64,000 nt of DNA from Clostridia bacterium (GCA_026000945.1 BNZI01000002.1:62001-126000); one strand, 5' to 3'; positions 53,279 through 62,971 are shown, numbered from the stretch's first letter. Program-made: numbers and translations. The notes: generated by a model from the sequence alone, not told the origin.

Positions 53279-54526
53279 TCAGATACTCATTGCAGCGGCA
53301 TAAGCTGTACTCCAAGCAATTTGTAAATTAAATCCTCCTGTTTTTGCATCTAAATCCAGCATTTCCCCTATCATATATAAACGAGAAATTTTTTTGGATT
53401 CCATTGTGGAAGGGGAAATTTCCTGAACACAAACACCGCCTTGCGTAATGACTGCCTCCCTATAATCTCTAAGTTTATGTAAGGTTAAGCAAAACTCTTT
53501 TGTATGAAAAAGCAGGGCTTCCCTTTCCTCTGCCAAAAGGGAATATGCTCGTCGATCAAGAGCTATTTTGGTTTTTTTCATTAGAATGGGAATTAATTTT
53601 TGAGGGTATAACGTACGCAAAACACGGGATACAAGCTGATTACGGTGTTGTTCAAATTCCCTTAGAAATCGCAAATCTAACTGTTTATCCGATAAAGCAG
53701 GTTTTAAATCAATGGCTAAAATTAATTCTTCTGTCTTTAACAAACGTCCGATATGACTACTAGCACTTAAAATAACAGGTCCACTGACTCCAAAGTGTGT
53801 AAATAACATTTCACCAAAATCTTCGTATAAAATTTTTCTCTTCTTTTCTCGTTCGGAATTTTTTGCAAAAATTTGAATCCGGACATTTTTTAAAGAAAGA
53901 CCTTGTACATCTTTCACCCAATTTTCTTTTGTTTCAATGGGAACTAAAGCCGGAAGTGTTTCCACAATGTGGTGTCCGATCTCTTTAGCCAAAGTGTAGC
54001 CTTCTCCAGTCGAACCTGTAGTCGGATAAGAGAGTCCTCCACACGCTAAAATCACTGCATCACTTTGTATTTTCGTACCATCGGATAAAATTATACCTTT
54101 GCAGCAATGATCAGAAGAATATAATTTGTCCACTTTAGAATGATAATGAAATTTCACACCGAAACGCCGGCATTGTTTGACGAGGACCGACACAACATCA
54201 GATGACTTGTCCGATTCCGGAAACACCCTATTTCCTCGTTCAATTTTCGTTTTCAGTCCTATCTCTCGTAAGTAGGATAAAAATTGATTTTGATCAAAAC
54301 GATTGATGGCACTATATAAAAATTTAGGATTACTGACCACTGCTTGAAAAAAATTTTCTTTTTCACAAGAATTGGTAAGGTTGCAGCGACCTTTTCCGGT
54401 AATCAATAATTTCTTGCCAGGTACTCCATTTTTTTCGTAAAGCTCCGTTTGATGACCATTTGCAGCAACAATTGCAGCGGCAAATAAACCTGCGGCTCCT
54501 GCTCCTACAATAATCACTTTCGCCAT
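53279..54526 (-). CDS. BaiN/RdsA-type NAD(P)/FAD-dependent oxidoreductase (HI0933-like)
   Basis: A 415-residue flavoprotein starting MAKVIIVGAGAAGLFAAAIVAANG (FAD-binding GxGxxG) behind GGGGG. GKKLLITGKGRCNLTNSCE, CGGLSYPTTGSTGEGYTLAKEIGH, FTHFGVSGPVIL and the end GEMLDLDAKTGGFNLQIAWSTAYAA are the hallmarks of the family. One member, BaiN, was linked to bile-acid dehydroxylation in Clostridium scindens, but most are of unknown function. It usually stands before cmk in Clostridia, as here (38-base gap). Confidence 0.92.
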   Translation of the reverse strand: MAKVIIVGAGAAGLFAAAIVAANGHQTELYEKNGVPGKKLLITGKGRCNLTNSCEKENFFQAVVSNPKFLYSAINRFDQNQFLSYLREIGLKTKIERGNRVFPESDKSSDVVSVLVKQCRRFGVKFHYHSKVDKLYSSDHCCKGIILSDGTKIQSDAVILACGGLSYPTTGSTGEGYTLAKEIGHHIVETLPALVPIETKENWVKDVQGLSLKNVRIQIFAKNSEREKKRKILYEDFGEMLFTHFGVSGPVILSASSHIGRLLKTEELILAIDLKPALSDKQLDLRFLREFEQHRNQLVSRVLRTLYPQKLIPILMKKTKIALDRRAYSLLAEEREALLFHTKEFCLTLHKLRDYREAVITQGGVCVQEISPSTMESKKISRLYMIGEMLDLDAKTGGFNLQIAWSTAYAAAMSI

Positions 54527-54566
54527 ATTTCCCCCTAAAGTAAAAAGTCTCAATTTTTATTATAAC

Positions 54567-54600
54567 AAAAAGACTTGTTTAAAAACAAGTCTTTTTATTT
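54567..54600 (-). terminator. Terminator of the choline-binding-repeat gene
   Basis: AAAAAGACTTGTTT (54567-54580) and its complement (54583-54596) pair around AA. The A- and T-rich edges allow use on both strands; on the minus strand it lies downstream of the gene at 54732. Confidence 0.7.
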
Positions 54601-54731
54601 AATTAATTTGTTTTTATTATTTTTTTTATGATAAGTGTAAAGGGGATTGAGACGTAATCAAGCGAATTTGAATTTTCATAAAGTTTTAACCACGAACGTT
54701 AGCGGGAGAAATCAGATTCCTAGGAGTCCTT

Positions 54732-55727
54732 TCATGAATTGCTTTTTGTACCTACCCAAGCTCCTGTTTCATCCAAAATATAGCCGTTAATCACTGTATT
54801 ATATGCCATAGCTCCTGAAGAATAGAGGTAATAAAGTTTTCCTTTATAACCTATCCAGCCAGTCATCATTACTCCTGTGTCATTAAAATAATACCATTCC
54901 CCATTCCAATCTAGCCATTCTGTAACCATAATCCCTTTATCGTTTAAGAAATACCAAACATCATTTTCTTGTAGCCATCCAAACGTCATTGAACCAATTT
55001 TGTCTCCTGCATTTTCGAAATGATACCAACGTCCGTCGATCTTTTTCCATCCACTGACCATTGTACCGTTCGTTTCGAAATAATACCAAGCTCCTAGATT
55101 CATCCAAGATTGTGCCATACTTCCGTCGGGATTAAAATAATACCAGTGGGAGTCTAAATACACCCAAGCAGTCATCATATAACCATTGTTATTTAAATAA
55201 TACCATTTAGAGTCTACATTAATCCAACCACGTTGCATTTGTCCTTGCTGGTTAATATAAAACCAATGTCCATCTTTAAATACCCAACCAACTTGCATTA
55301 CTCCGCTTTCATTGAAGTAATACCATTCATTATTCACTTCTGTCCATCCGGTTTGTAATAATCCATTAACATCTAAATAATACCATTTTTGTTGATCGAA
55401 AATCCAACCAATATGCATTGCACCATTTTCACCTAAATAGTACCAGCCTAGGGAGCTGTTTAACCATCCGGTTTGCATTACTCCATCATGCGAAAAATAA
55501 TACCATTTACTTTCAATCAATTTCCATCCTATGGACGTGTAGCCTTTTTCATCAAAATAGTACCAGTTGTCTTCAATGCGTTCCCATTTATTTTCTTTAT
55601 TTGCTATCAGGTTTCCATTAGAATAACTGTCTTGCCAATCTTTTTGTTTCCATGTACCAGAAAACACAGTAATTGTATTTAAAGCAACCAAAGCAACTAA
55701 CATGAATGTACTGACTAAGTTTTTCAT
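54732..55727 (-). CDS. Secreted protein made of choline-binding-type cell-wall repeats
   Basis: ATG 55727 follows GGGGGAG and gives 331 residues. After a signal peptide (KNLVSTFMLVALVALNTITV) the protein consists of about 13 repeats of 20-21 residues of the form WYYFNxxGxMxTGW. These repeats bind choline on teichoic acids in pneumococcal and clostridial proteins. No catalytic domain is present. It could be an adhesin or structural binder. The LicA-type kinase at 7.3 kb fits the presence of phosphocholine on the surface. Confidence 0.85.
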   Translation of the reverse strand: MKNLVSTFMLVALVALNTITVFSGTWKQKDWQDSYSNGNLIANKENKWERIEDNWYYFDEKGYTSIGWKLIESKWYYFSHDGVMQTGWLNSSLGWYYLGENGAMHIGWIFDQQKWYYLDVNGLLQTGWTEVNNEWYYFNESGVMQVGWVFKDGHWFYINQQGQMQRGWINVDSKWYYLNNNGYMMTAWVYLDSHWYYFNPDGSMAQSWMNLGAWYYFETNGTMVSGWKKIDGRWYHFENAGDKIGSMTFGWLQENDVWYFLNDKGIMVTEWLDWNGEWYYFNDTGVMMTGWIGYKGKLYYLYSSGAMAYNTVINGYILDETGAWVGTKSNS

Positions 55728-55911
55728 GATTTCTCCCCCAAACATTCTTCACGTACTGACAAAGCTTAGTTTATCTAAATAATTATATTTTATTATACAA
55801 GATTCGATATAAATCCTCAATTGAAAATTTTGATAAAAAAATAAAATATTAGATTTTTACTTATTTTTTCACATAAACAAAAAAAAATTTCACTATTGCC
55901 AAAAACTCTTA

Positions 55912-55942
55912 TGCGTATTTTACGTCAAAATGCAACATACTA
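55912..55942 (+). promoter_or_regulatory. Candidate sigma-G-type promoter of the SASP gene
   Basis: TGCGTA (55912-55917), 18-bp spacer, CATACTA (55936-55942). The -10 box fits the forespore consensus CATNNTA; the -35 box matches TGAATA at four of six positions. Confidence 0.45.
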
Positions 55943-56004
55943 GTCTGGTAACACCAAATAAACCTTTTTTACAATGAGGTTTCAATTTTAAGGAGGCTTT
56001 TATT

Positions 56005-56211
56005 ATGGCTAACTCAAACAAATCCGTAGTCCCAGAAGCAAAAGAGGCAATGAATAAGTTTAAAATGGAAATTGCAAATGAACTTGGCGTTCCTTTGAGC
56101 AATGGATACAACGGCAATCTGACATCTGCTCAGAATGGTTCCGTTGGCGGCTATATGGTGAAAAAGATGATTGAAGCTCAAGAAAAACAGATGTCTCAAA
56201 AAAATCTGTAG
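56005..56211 (+). CDS. Alpha/beta-type small acid-soluble spore protein
   Basis: The 68 residues match SASP: VPEAKEAMNKFKMEIANELGVPL, followed by NGSVGGYMVKKMIEAQEKQM. The Met-Glu-Ile-Ala site corresponds to the position cut by the germination protease GPR. These proteins coat spore DNA and guard against UV and heat. AAGGAGG stands eight bases before the ATG, and a strong terminator follows at 56364. The gene marks the organism as a spore former. Confidence 0.93.
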   Translation: MANSNKSVVPEAKEAMNKFKMEIANELGVPLSNGYNGNLTSAQNGSVGGYMVKKMIEAQEKQMSQKNL

Positions 56212-56363
56212 TAAAAAAGGTCAAAAGTGTTTCATTGGACTTTTTCTCATGCCATGTTTCATGAAAACAATTTGTGGAAAAAACGAATGCTAGAATTCGA
56301 AAAAAACAAAATCTTTTCAAGATCAAAGGTAGCTCCTTTGATAAACTTGCATAGGCAAAAGTC

Positions 56364-56391
56364 AAACCCCGCAAAATTTTGCGGGGTTTTT
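56364..56391 (+). terminator. Terminator of the SASP gene
   Basis: AAACCCCGCAAAA and its complement TTTTGCGGGGTTT form a perfect 13-bp palindrome with a T-run. The rest of 56212-56548 shows no gene. Confidence 0.85.
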
Positions 56392-56548
56392 CAAAACTTG
56401 AATAAAGTTTTTAATTTCTCTCATTTCTAATCTAAATACTTCTAAATAATCTTTACTGTCATGCTTGAACCCTATACTGTTAGGACTAAAATTAGAATAT
56501 TTTTGATAAGCGAGCGACAAAATTTAATACAGTTTCAAACCGCTTTAA

Positions 56549-58255
56549 TTATGGATAATCCCTGCCATCATTATTCAGACACAAACCGCTGGAGTCAAAA
56601 TCATAATATTTTCCAGCAATCAATAAGGTTTCATCACGTGCCATTATGCCATCTGCCTGTAACCAATACCACTGTTGTGAACCTGAAGGATCTTCTAACC
56701 AACGATTACGGAAATTAAAACCATCTCTGGTACTATAGTACCAATTTCCGTTGTAGATAAACCACCCTGTACGCATAATTCCATCATCACCTAAATAATA
56801 ATGATACCCATTATTAAACAACCAACCAGTTTGCTTTTCGCCAGATGAGGAATCAAAATAATACCAATTATCACCTAGAAGTTGCCAACCGGTAATCATT
56901 CTTCCGGAAGAATTGCAATAATATCTTCCGCCATCTACCCAACCAGTCTGCATATTCCCTTGCGAATCGAAATAATACCAACTGTCTAGAATATACTGCC
57001 AACCAAAAACTTGGTTGCCTTGGTTATTATAAAATTGCCATTGATTATTCACTAAACGCCAGCCATAATAACTTTCAAAACGAATTTTACCTAATGTGAC
57101 GCCTTCGCCTTTTTGATAGCTGAAATGATCCAACATCCATTGGTAATCATATCCTTGATCTCCCCACTTTTTTAAATCATCTTGATAGATGCTATAAAAA
57201 TAGTCAGAATAACGATCCCAATCCGCATTCTTTACATAATGAGAACTAAATAATTGCCCGCTTTGTGTACTCATATATACATGCTGGATTTGATTATAAA
57301 GCGTAGTAATTTTTTGACGGTAAACTTCTGCAGTATTATTCCATTTGTTTAAATCGTAATGCTGATCAGCAGTACTATCTAAAATATCAAAATTATATTG
57401 GGGATATTTATCGTATACTACCACGTGATATACACCGTATTGCTGAACTAAAATAATCATGGCTTTCATCGCTTCATTAGACCAAACAGAAGCGGAACTT
57501 TCTGTATTAGTTACCACACAGACATAATCAGGGAAATATACGGTATAAGGTGTTGAACCTTTAGAACTAGCTAAAACGATCTGCGAAGGCTTAATGTGAT
57601 CGAAAATATCGCCTACTTTTCTCAAACGCAGTCCAGTCGGTGGAGTATATGTTTCTCCCGGATCAATTAGATTTTCTTTTACTGACATATCAGAATCTAC
57701 TACGAAGCCTTCTAAGCGAGATTCTTTTACTCGAAAAGCTGTATCTCTCGCACGATAAGAACTATACGCATCTAAATTTTTACAGATATTTTCACCGATC
57801 GTATCCAAATTTTCAATTAATTCTAAAGATGGGTTCGCATAATTCAATAATTTTAATTCAGAATTCTCCAAACCTACAGTTAAAATAATGTAATTGATTC
57901 CATTATAAAAATATTTATTGACTTGTCTTACACCATAATCTATAGCAACAACATAGCTTTCTACGTTTTGATATCGATCTAAATACTCATAAACTTCGGC
58001 ATATTCAAGTTGTTCTTGCTGACTTAATTTCTTGATTTCTTTTAAAACAGCATATTTTACAGTCAAAATACCAAGAGCTTCTTCTTGGTTTTGTGTATTG
58101 GTTAAAAATTGTCGTAAAGCATTTTGTTCTTCTTGACACCAAAGAGAAAGATATTTTCCCCAATCTTGTTCGTTTAAAGCTTTTACCATTGTTTTAATTA
58201 AGTTTTTCACCATATCTGATGAGTAGTTTGCTGGGATAGAAGCAGATGACATCAT
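56549..58255 (-). CDS. SpoIID-like protein with C-terminal choline-binding-type repeats
   Basis: The 568 residues start with a helical part of about 170 residues of unknown family. A SpoIID/LytB-like domain (about 230-390) with VYFPDYVCVVTNTESSASVWSNEAMKAM, QYNFDILDSTADQHY and MSTQSGQLFSSHYV follows, then eight or nine WYYFDSQGNMQTGW-type repeats. No signal peptide is seen (MMSSASIPANYSS). SpoIID-type enzymes cleave peptidoglycan glycan strands in engulfment. The 14.3-kb protein shares the SpoIID-like domain and the lack of a signal. The start codon is weakly supported (GGTG). It is likely a wall-lytic or wall-binding protein; whether it is exported is open. Confidence 0.72.
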   Translation of the reverse strand: MMSSASIPANYSSDMVKNLIKTMVKALNEQDWGKYLSLWCQEEQNALRQFLTNTQNQEEALGILTVKYAVLKEIKKLSQQEQLEYAEVYEYLDRYQNVESYVVAIDYGVRQVNKYFYNGINYIILTVGLENSELKLLNYANPSLELIENLDTIGENICKNLDAYSSYRARDTAFRVKESRLEGFVVDSDMSVKENLIDPGETYTPPTGLRLRKVGDIFDHIKPSQIVLASSKGSTPYTVYFPDYVCVVTNTESSASVWSNEAMKAMIILVQQYGVYHVVVYDKYPQYNFDILDSTADQHYDLNKWNNTAEVYRQKITTLYNQIQHVYMSTQSGQLFSSHYVKNADWDRYSDYFYSIYQDDLKKWGDQGYDYQWMLDHFSYQKGEGVTLGKIRFESYYGWRLVNNQWQFYNNQGNQVFGWQYILDSWYYFDSQGNMQTGWVDGGRYYCNSSGRMITGWQLLGDNWYYFDSSSGEKQTGWLFNNGYHYYLGDDGIMRTGWFIYNGNWYYSTRDGFNFRNRWLEDPSGSQQWYWLQADGIMARDETLLIAGKYYDFDSSGLCLNNDGRDYP

Positions 58256-58463
58256 TCACCATCCAACGAATCTTTATTGTTAATCTATTCATGGACAAAA
58301 AAAAGAGAGTATGGCTGATTGAAAAGTACTTGATGTTATCTGCTATATCACGCTTGTAACTTACTCTTGGGAAAATGTTCACCTATAATTTTTTGTCTAA
58401 AATAAGGTGCAAATACCTAATCATTCTTTTGAATTTCCCTTTATCTAGCTAATCATGATTATC

Positions 58464-59249
58464 TTACAACTTTTTCTCCGCTATAGCCAAAATTTTATAT
58501 AAAATCAAAGCAATGCCACAAAGCAAAAAGATGGACAACATCACCCAATCCAACTTAAATACTTGACTACCGTACATAATCAAATATCCAAGACCAGCTT
58601 TTGCCACTAAAAATTCACCGATGATTACACCGACTAGACACAAACCAATATTAACTTTCATTGTGCTAAAAATCATGGGTACAGAAGCTGGCAAAATAAC
58701 CTTGCTTAAGACATGGAATTGGTTTCCTCCTAAGGTATAAATTAATTTGCTTTTTTCGTCATTCATTTCTTTAAATTGCGTATAGAGTGTGAGAATGGAA
58801 CCAAAAATAGCGACAGAAATACCGGCAATCAAAATAGTTTTGACATTATGTCCAAACCACACAATAAATAAAGGAGCTAAAGCTGATTTGGGTAAACTGT
58901 TACATAAAATCAAATAAGGTTCCAATATTTGCGCCAAAGCACGATTACTCCATAAAAGCAAAGCAACAAATAAGGTCAAAATCGTAACGATGGAAAAACT
59001 GAGTAAAGTTTCTCCCATAGTCAGTCCCACATGCAAAAATAAAGACTTATTTTTAACCATGTCCAGTAAGGCATAAAGAATACGAGAAGGACTACTAAAG
59101 AAAAAAACATCAATCCATTTTTGTCTTCCTGCGATTTCCCAAAGGGAAAGCAAAAAAATAAAAAGAAAAATCCTACTAAAAAAAACAAATTGCTTTTGAC
59201 GCATTTCTTTTTCTAAAAATGCCTGCTGTCTAAGTGAAAACTGCGTCAT
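58464..59249 (-). CDS. ABC transporter permease, SsuC/TauC/ThiX type
   Basis: A 261-residue BPD-type permease with about six membrane helices and the EAA loop GAILTLYTQFKEMNDEKSKLIYTLGGNQFHVLSKVILPASVP-like region (EAA pattern near 165-190). It belongs to the nitrate/sulfonate/taurine/thiamine-precursor import family. It overlaps the ATPase gene by 20 bases. No substrate-binding protein is found on either side, so specificity cannot be assigned. Confidence 0.85.
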   Translation of the reverse strand: MTQFSLRQQAFLEKEMRQKQFVFFSRIFLFIFLLSLWEIAGRQKWIDVFFFSSPSRILYALLDMVKNKSLFLHVGLTMGETLLSFSIVTILTLFVALLLWSNRALAQILEPYLILCNSLPKSALAPLFIVWFGHNVKTILIAGISVAIFGSILTLYTQFKEMNDEKSKLIYTLGGNQFHVLSKVILPASVPMIFSTMKVNIGLCLVGVIIGEFLVAKAGLGYLIMYGSQVFKLDWVMLSIFLLCGIALILYKILAIAEKKL

Positions 59250-59994
59250 AAGAATTTTTCATCTCCTTCCATGCCAAATCAAAATATTGAGAAAATTCCG
59301 GATTGCTTCTACGCTGTAAAGGACTTTCGTCTTCAGGAAAATCTAAATGAAGTATAGTCTGAATCGTACCCGGTCTAGGACTCAAAATAATGATGCGATC
59401 TGCCATACTGATTGCTTCGGACAAATCATGGCTAACTAAAATAGCTGTCTTTTGTTCTTTTTTGATGATTTTGATCATGTCTTCATTTACCCACAATTTT
59501 GTTTGATAGTCTAATGCCGAACAAGGTTCGTCTAATAATAAAATATCCGGATTGAGTACCAAGGTACGAATCAGTGCCGCACGCTGGCGCATTCCTCCGG
59601 ATAATTCAGATGGTTTGGAAAGAGCAAAGGCATCCAGTCCATATATCGTTAACATCTTTTTCAAATGCGCCAAAGTTTGAGGATTTTTTTTGTGTTGAAT
59701 TTCTAAACCTAAAGCCGCATTATCCATAACGTTTCTCCACTCTAATAAATGATCTTTTTGCAACATATATCCAATTTCACCTTGGATATATAACTGACCT
59801 TCCTCTGGTTTACGTAGTCCGCTTAGCAAGGATAAAAGTGTAGATTTTCCACAACCAGAAGGTCCTACAATGGCTACTACTTCACCTTTATATACATTAA
59901 AGGAAATATCTTGTAAAGCCATTGTTTCTTTCATTTTGCTATGATAAGCAAAACTTACATGCTCAAGTTGAATCGTAATAATATTGGTTTTCAT
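59230..59994 (-). CDS. ABC transporter ATP-binding protein, SsuB/TauB/ThiZ type
   Basis: The ATG at 59994 follows GGAGG and gives 254 residues: Walker A GPSGCGKSTLL, Q-loop MLQKDHLLEW, signature LSGGMRQRAALIR, Walker B ILLLDEPCSALD and switch His in LVSHDLSEA. It drives import with the neighbouring permease. The missing third component may be encoded elsewhere, or the system may share a binding protein. The 210-bp leader region to aroC holds a small GAGGT/ACCTC hairpin but no recognised riboswitch. Confidence 0.9.
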   Translation of the reverse strand: MKTNIITIQLEHVSFAYHSKMKETMALQDISFNVYKGEVVAIVGPSGCGKSTLLSLLSGLRKPEEGQLYIQGEIGYMLQKDHLLEWRNVMDNAALGLEIQHKKNPQTLAHLKKMLTIYGLDAFALSKPSELSGGMRQRAALIRTLVLNPDILLLDEPCSALDYQTKLWVNEDMIKIIKKEQKTAILVSHDLSEAISMADRIIILSPRPGTIQTILHLDFPEDESPLQRRSNPEFSQYFDLAWKEMKNSYDAVFT

Positions 59995-60244
59995 GCTATG
60001 CTTCCTCCATTTTAGTAGCAAACATAAGCTGAAGCTAAATCAACAGGAGGTTTGTACCTCAGCTGCCCATTTAGTCCTAAGTTGTTTATAGTTTAAGATA
60101 TGTAAGGTTTATCCTTATGTGCATTCTAAAAAACATTTTAGGAAAAGCTTCACAAAATCTGTGTTTTTATGCTAAAATATAATATTGAATTAATTTTTTT
60201 GATGATAAAAATACATAAATACATGATAGAGAGTGAGGAAATTT

Positions 60245-61351
60245 ATGTCAGGTTCTATATATGGAAAAAATTTTTGTATATCAACATGGGGGGAATCTCA
60301 TGGAAAAGCCATAGGAGTAGTTGTGGATGGCTGTCCATCCGGACTGGAATTAGATGAAGAAGATATTCAAGCTTTTTTAGATCGAAGAAAACCGGGACAA
60401 AGCCGCTTTGCTACCCAAAGAAACGAAAGCGACAAAGTAGAAATATTATCTGGTATATTTGATGGAAAAACGACAGGAGCACCTATTTCTCTACTCGTTA
60501 AAAATCAAGATCAGCATTCTAACGACTATGAAAATATTGCTTCGGTTTACCGCCCTGGACATGCGGATTTTACATGGACACAAAAATATGGATTCAGGGA
60601 TTACCGTGGCGGCGGCAGGTCTTCAGGCAGGGAAACGATTGGACGTGTTGCTGGTGGAGCAATTGCCGTGAAAATTTTGGCTACTTTAGGCGTAAGTATA
60701 CAAAGTTATAGCAGGAAAATTGGGGAAATTGAAATTTCAGATGAACGTTTTGACTTTAATGAAAGTAAAAAAAATCCCTTTGCCTTACCAGATGTACAGA
60801 TCATAGAAAAAGTGGAACAATATGTTCAAAAACAAATGGAACATCAAGATTCCGTAGGCGGTATTATCGAATGCAAAGTCCTTTCTTTACCCGTTGGCAT
60901 TGGAGAACCTGTTTTTGACAAATTAGATGCAAACCTCGCTAAAGCTATGTTATCCATTGGAGCAGTAAAAGGTTTTGAAATGGGAGATGGTTTTGCTAGT
61001 GCAAACCTTAAAGGCTCTGAACATAACGATGCTTTTCGATTAGGAAAACAGCAAGCGATCATCAAAACAAGTAACCACGCAGGCGGAGTCTTAGGTGGAA
61101 TAAGTGATGGCAGTGATTTGGTTTTCCGTGTGGCAATCAAACCTACCGCTTCTATTGCACAAGTTCAATCAAGTGTAAATCAAAACAATGAAGAAGTAGA
61201 CATTCAGATTCAAGGAAGACATGATCCCATCATTGTCCCCCGTGCTGTTGTCGTAGTGGAATCTATGGCCGCCCTTACGATATTAGACTTACTTTTGCAA
61301 AGTATGTCTTCACGTTTGGATAAAATTCAAAAATTTTTTCATACTACTTAA
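60245..61351 (+). CDS. aroC: Chorismate synthase
   Basis: A 368-residue FMN-dependent enzyme that turns EPSP into chorismate, the common precursor of aromatic amino acids and folate. STWGESHGKAIGVVVDGCPSG, RRKPGQSRFATQRNESD, YRPGHADFTWTQKYGFRDYRGGGRSSGRET and NHAGGVLGGISDGSDLVFRVAIKPT are all canonical. ATG 60245 follows GAGG by six bases and gives the normal N-terminus. It lies alone, 54 kb from the trp operon that uses its product. Confidence 0.96.
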   Translation: MSGSIYGKNFCISTWGESHGKAIGVVVDGCPSGLELDEEDIQAFLDRRKPGQSRFATQRNESDKVEILSGIFDGKTTGAPISLLVKNQDQHSNDYENIASVYRPGHADFTWTQKYGFRDYRGGGRSSGRETIGRVAGGAIAVKILATLGVSIQSYSRKIGEIEISDERFDFNESKKNPFALPDVQIIEKVEQYVQKQMEHQDSVGGIIECKVLSLPVGIGEPVFDKLDANLAKAMLSIGAVKGFEMGDGFASANLKGSEHNDAFRLGKQQAIIKTSNHAGGVLGGISDGSDLVFRVAIKPTASIAQVQSSVNQNNEEVDIQIQGRHDPIIVPRAVVVVESMAALTILDLLLQSMSSRLDKIQKFFHTT

Positions 61352-61440
61352 CATAGGTCAAAACGTAATGAATAAAAGATTTTTATTGAACTGGTGATTG
61401 TAGTCTGGATATTGTTGATTGGATCATGCTCAATCTTACA

Positions 61441-61470
61441 GACAGGCAGGAAGATACCGCCCCTACGGTT
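61441..61470. repeat. R3-related palindrome after aroC
   Basis: GGCAGGAAGATACCGCCCCT followed by ACGGTT is a degenerate R3 copy. The remaining sequence to 61831 holds a small GTAACC/GGTTAC hairpin at 61683 and no gene. Confidence 0.45.
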
Positions 61471-61831
61471 TTGATTGGTAGGTGATTGATCCTTACGATT
61501 TCGATTATCGTGAAAAATACTTCTATGCGTCAAAAACAGGTCAGAAATTTTATGAAAAACCCTTAGAGGTGCACATTTGTGCATTTGCCTATTGGCCATT
61601 GTATGTGTAAAAATCTGGACAAAAAAACAGGAAGGTACTAGGTCAAAACAATACCCTCCTGCTCCTGAATGAAAGAGACAGTAACCTTATGGTTACATTT
61701 AAGAATAAATACCGCTGACTTTCTGCTTCACGTTCGCAGGCATGAAACAGGACATTCGGATTTATACTTGATTTTCATTATAACGAATAAAACTTAGCTC
61801 GTCTAGTGTTTATCAGGGATAACAAAAATTG

Positions 61832-62752
61832 TTAAGGTAATCTTTTTCCTGTTGCTTTATATAAAGCGTACCAATCTTTACGTTCTAATTTTACATTTGC
61901 TCCTGTACAAGAATTTTTGATCCGTTCGTTATTGGTTGTACCTAAAACTACCTGCATTTGTGCAGGATGGCTGGTGATCCATGAAATGGCTATTCCCTCT
62001 GGTGTTAAAGAATATTTTTTTTCCATTTCAGAAATCACTTCATTTAGTCGTGCGTAATCTTTTTGATCTCCTAAAAATACTCCCTCAAAATATCCTTTTT
62101 GAAAAGGTGACCAAGCTTGTATCGTCATATCATTTAAACGGCTGTATTCTAATATACTGCCTTCACGGTTAATGCCTTGATCCCACTGCATATTTACGGT
62201 CAAACCACTATCCACCATTACAGAATGAGCCAAACTAAATTGTAATTGATTACACCAAAGAGGCTGTTCTACATATTGTTTTAACAATTCAATTTGCATT
62301 GGATTTTGATTAGATACACCAAAACTGCGCACTTTACCTTGCTCAAATAATTCATCAAAAGCTTCAGCTACTTCTTCAGGTTCCATTAAAGTATCTGGAC
62401 GGTGAAGCAAAAGCACATCTAAATAATCTGTTTGCAAACGTTTTAAAATACCATCCACACTATTTAAAATATGTTCTTTAGAAAAATCAAAATAACCCTC
62501 ACAAATCCCACATTTACTTTGGATCAAAATCGTTTCCCTTTGCGCCGGACTTAAAGATAAAGCCTTGGCAAAAAGATTCTCACATTCACCGCCCCCATAG
62601 ATATCTGCATGGTCAAACAAATTGATTCCACAAGATAATGCAGTATCAAACCACTCTTGGATTTGCTTTGTCTCCATGGAGGAAATGCGCATACAACCCA
62701 AAACTATTTGAGAGGATAAAAAAGATAAATCCTCATGTTCGATTAATTTCAT
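61832..62752 (-). CDS. Aldo/keto reductase (YdhF-like)
   Basis: The 306-residue protein has the catalytic tetrad of the family: Asp and Tyr in GINLFDHADIYGGGECE, Lys in IQSKCGI and His in VLLLHRPDTLMEP. RSFGVSNQNPMQIELL and ISWITSHPAQMQVVLGTTN are typical of YdhF-type members that reduce carbonyls with NADPH. The gene stands alone; the substrate is unknown. Confidence 0.92.
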   Translation of the reverse strand: MKLIEHEDLSFLSSQIVLGCMRISSMETKQIQEWFDTALSCGINLFDHADIYGGGECENLFAKALSLSPAQRETILIQSKCGICEGYFDFSKEHILNSVDGILKRLQTDYLDVLLLHRPDTLMEPEEVAEAFDELFEQGKVRSFGVSNQNPMQIELLKQYVEQPLWCNQLQFSLAHSVMVDSGLTVNMQWDQGINREGSILEYSRLNDMTIQAWSPFQKGYFEGVFLGDQKDYARLNEVISEMEKKYSLTPEGIAISWITSHPAQMQVVLGTTNNERIKNSCTGANVKLERKDWYALYKATGKRLP

Positions 62753-62879
62753 AAAATCTCCTTTTTTTAATAAATCGTTGATTTTTGACCAATAAATGAA
62801 ATCATTTATTATTTCTGTTATACGATTTTTAAGTCTTTTACATCAATAGAATAAGTATTGTTTTTCCTGGATGAAAAAG

Positions 62880-62935
62880 CAACATAGGAATATTCGGTAT
62901 AAATCAAGAAACCTCCACACTGTAGTGAAACAATC
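62880..62935. repeat. Degenerate R2 core
   Basis: ACATAGGAATATTCGG, AAATCAAGAAACCTCC and ACACTGTAG follow the R2 core order (ACGCAGGAATACTGG, TTTCAAGGAA, CTCGACACCGTAG) in a decayed form. Confidence 0.4.
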
Positions 62936-62971
62936 AAGCCTAACTATTCACCATAAGCGAGAATCTTTGTT

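Noticed and set aside
60022-60232. TPP riboswitch before the ABC genes
   Set aside because: The conserved CUGAGA and ACCUGAUC elements could not be found; only a small hairpin is present.
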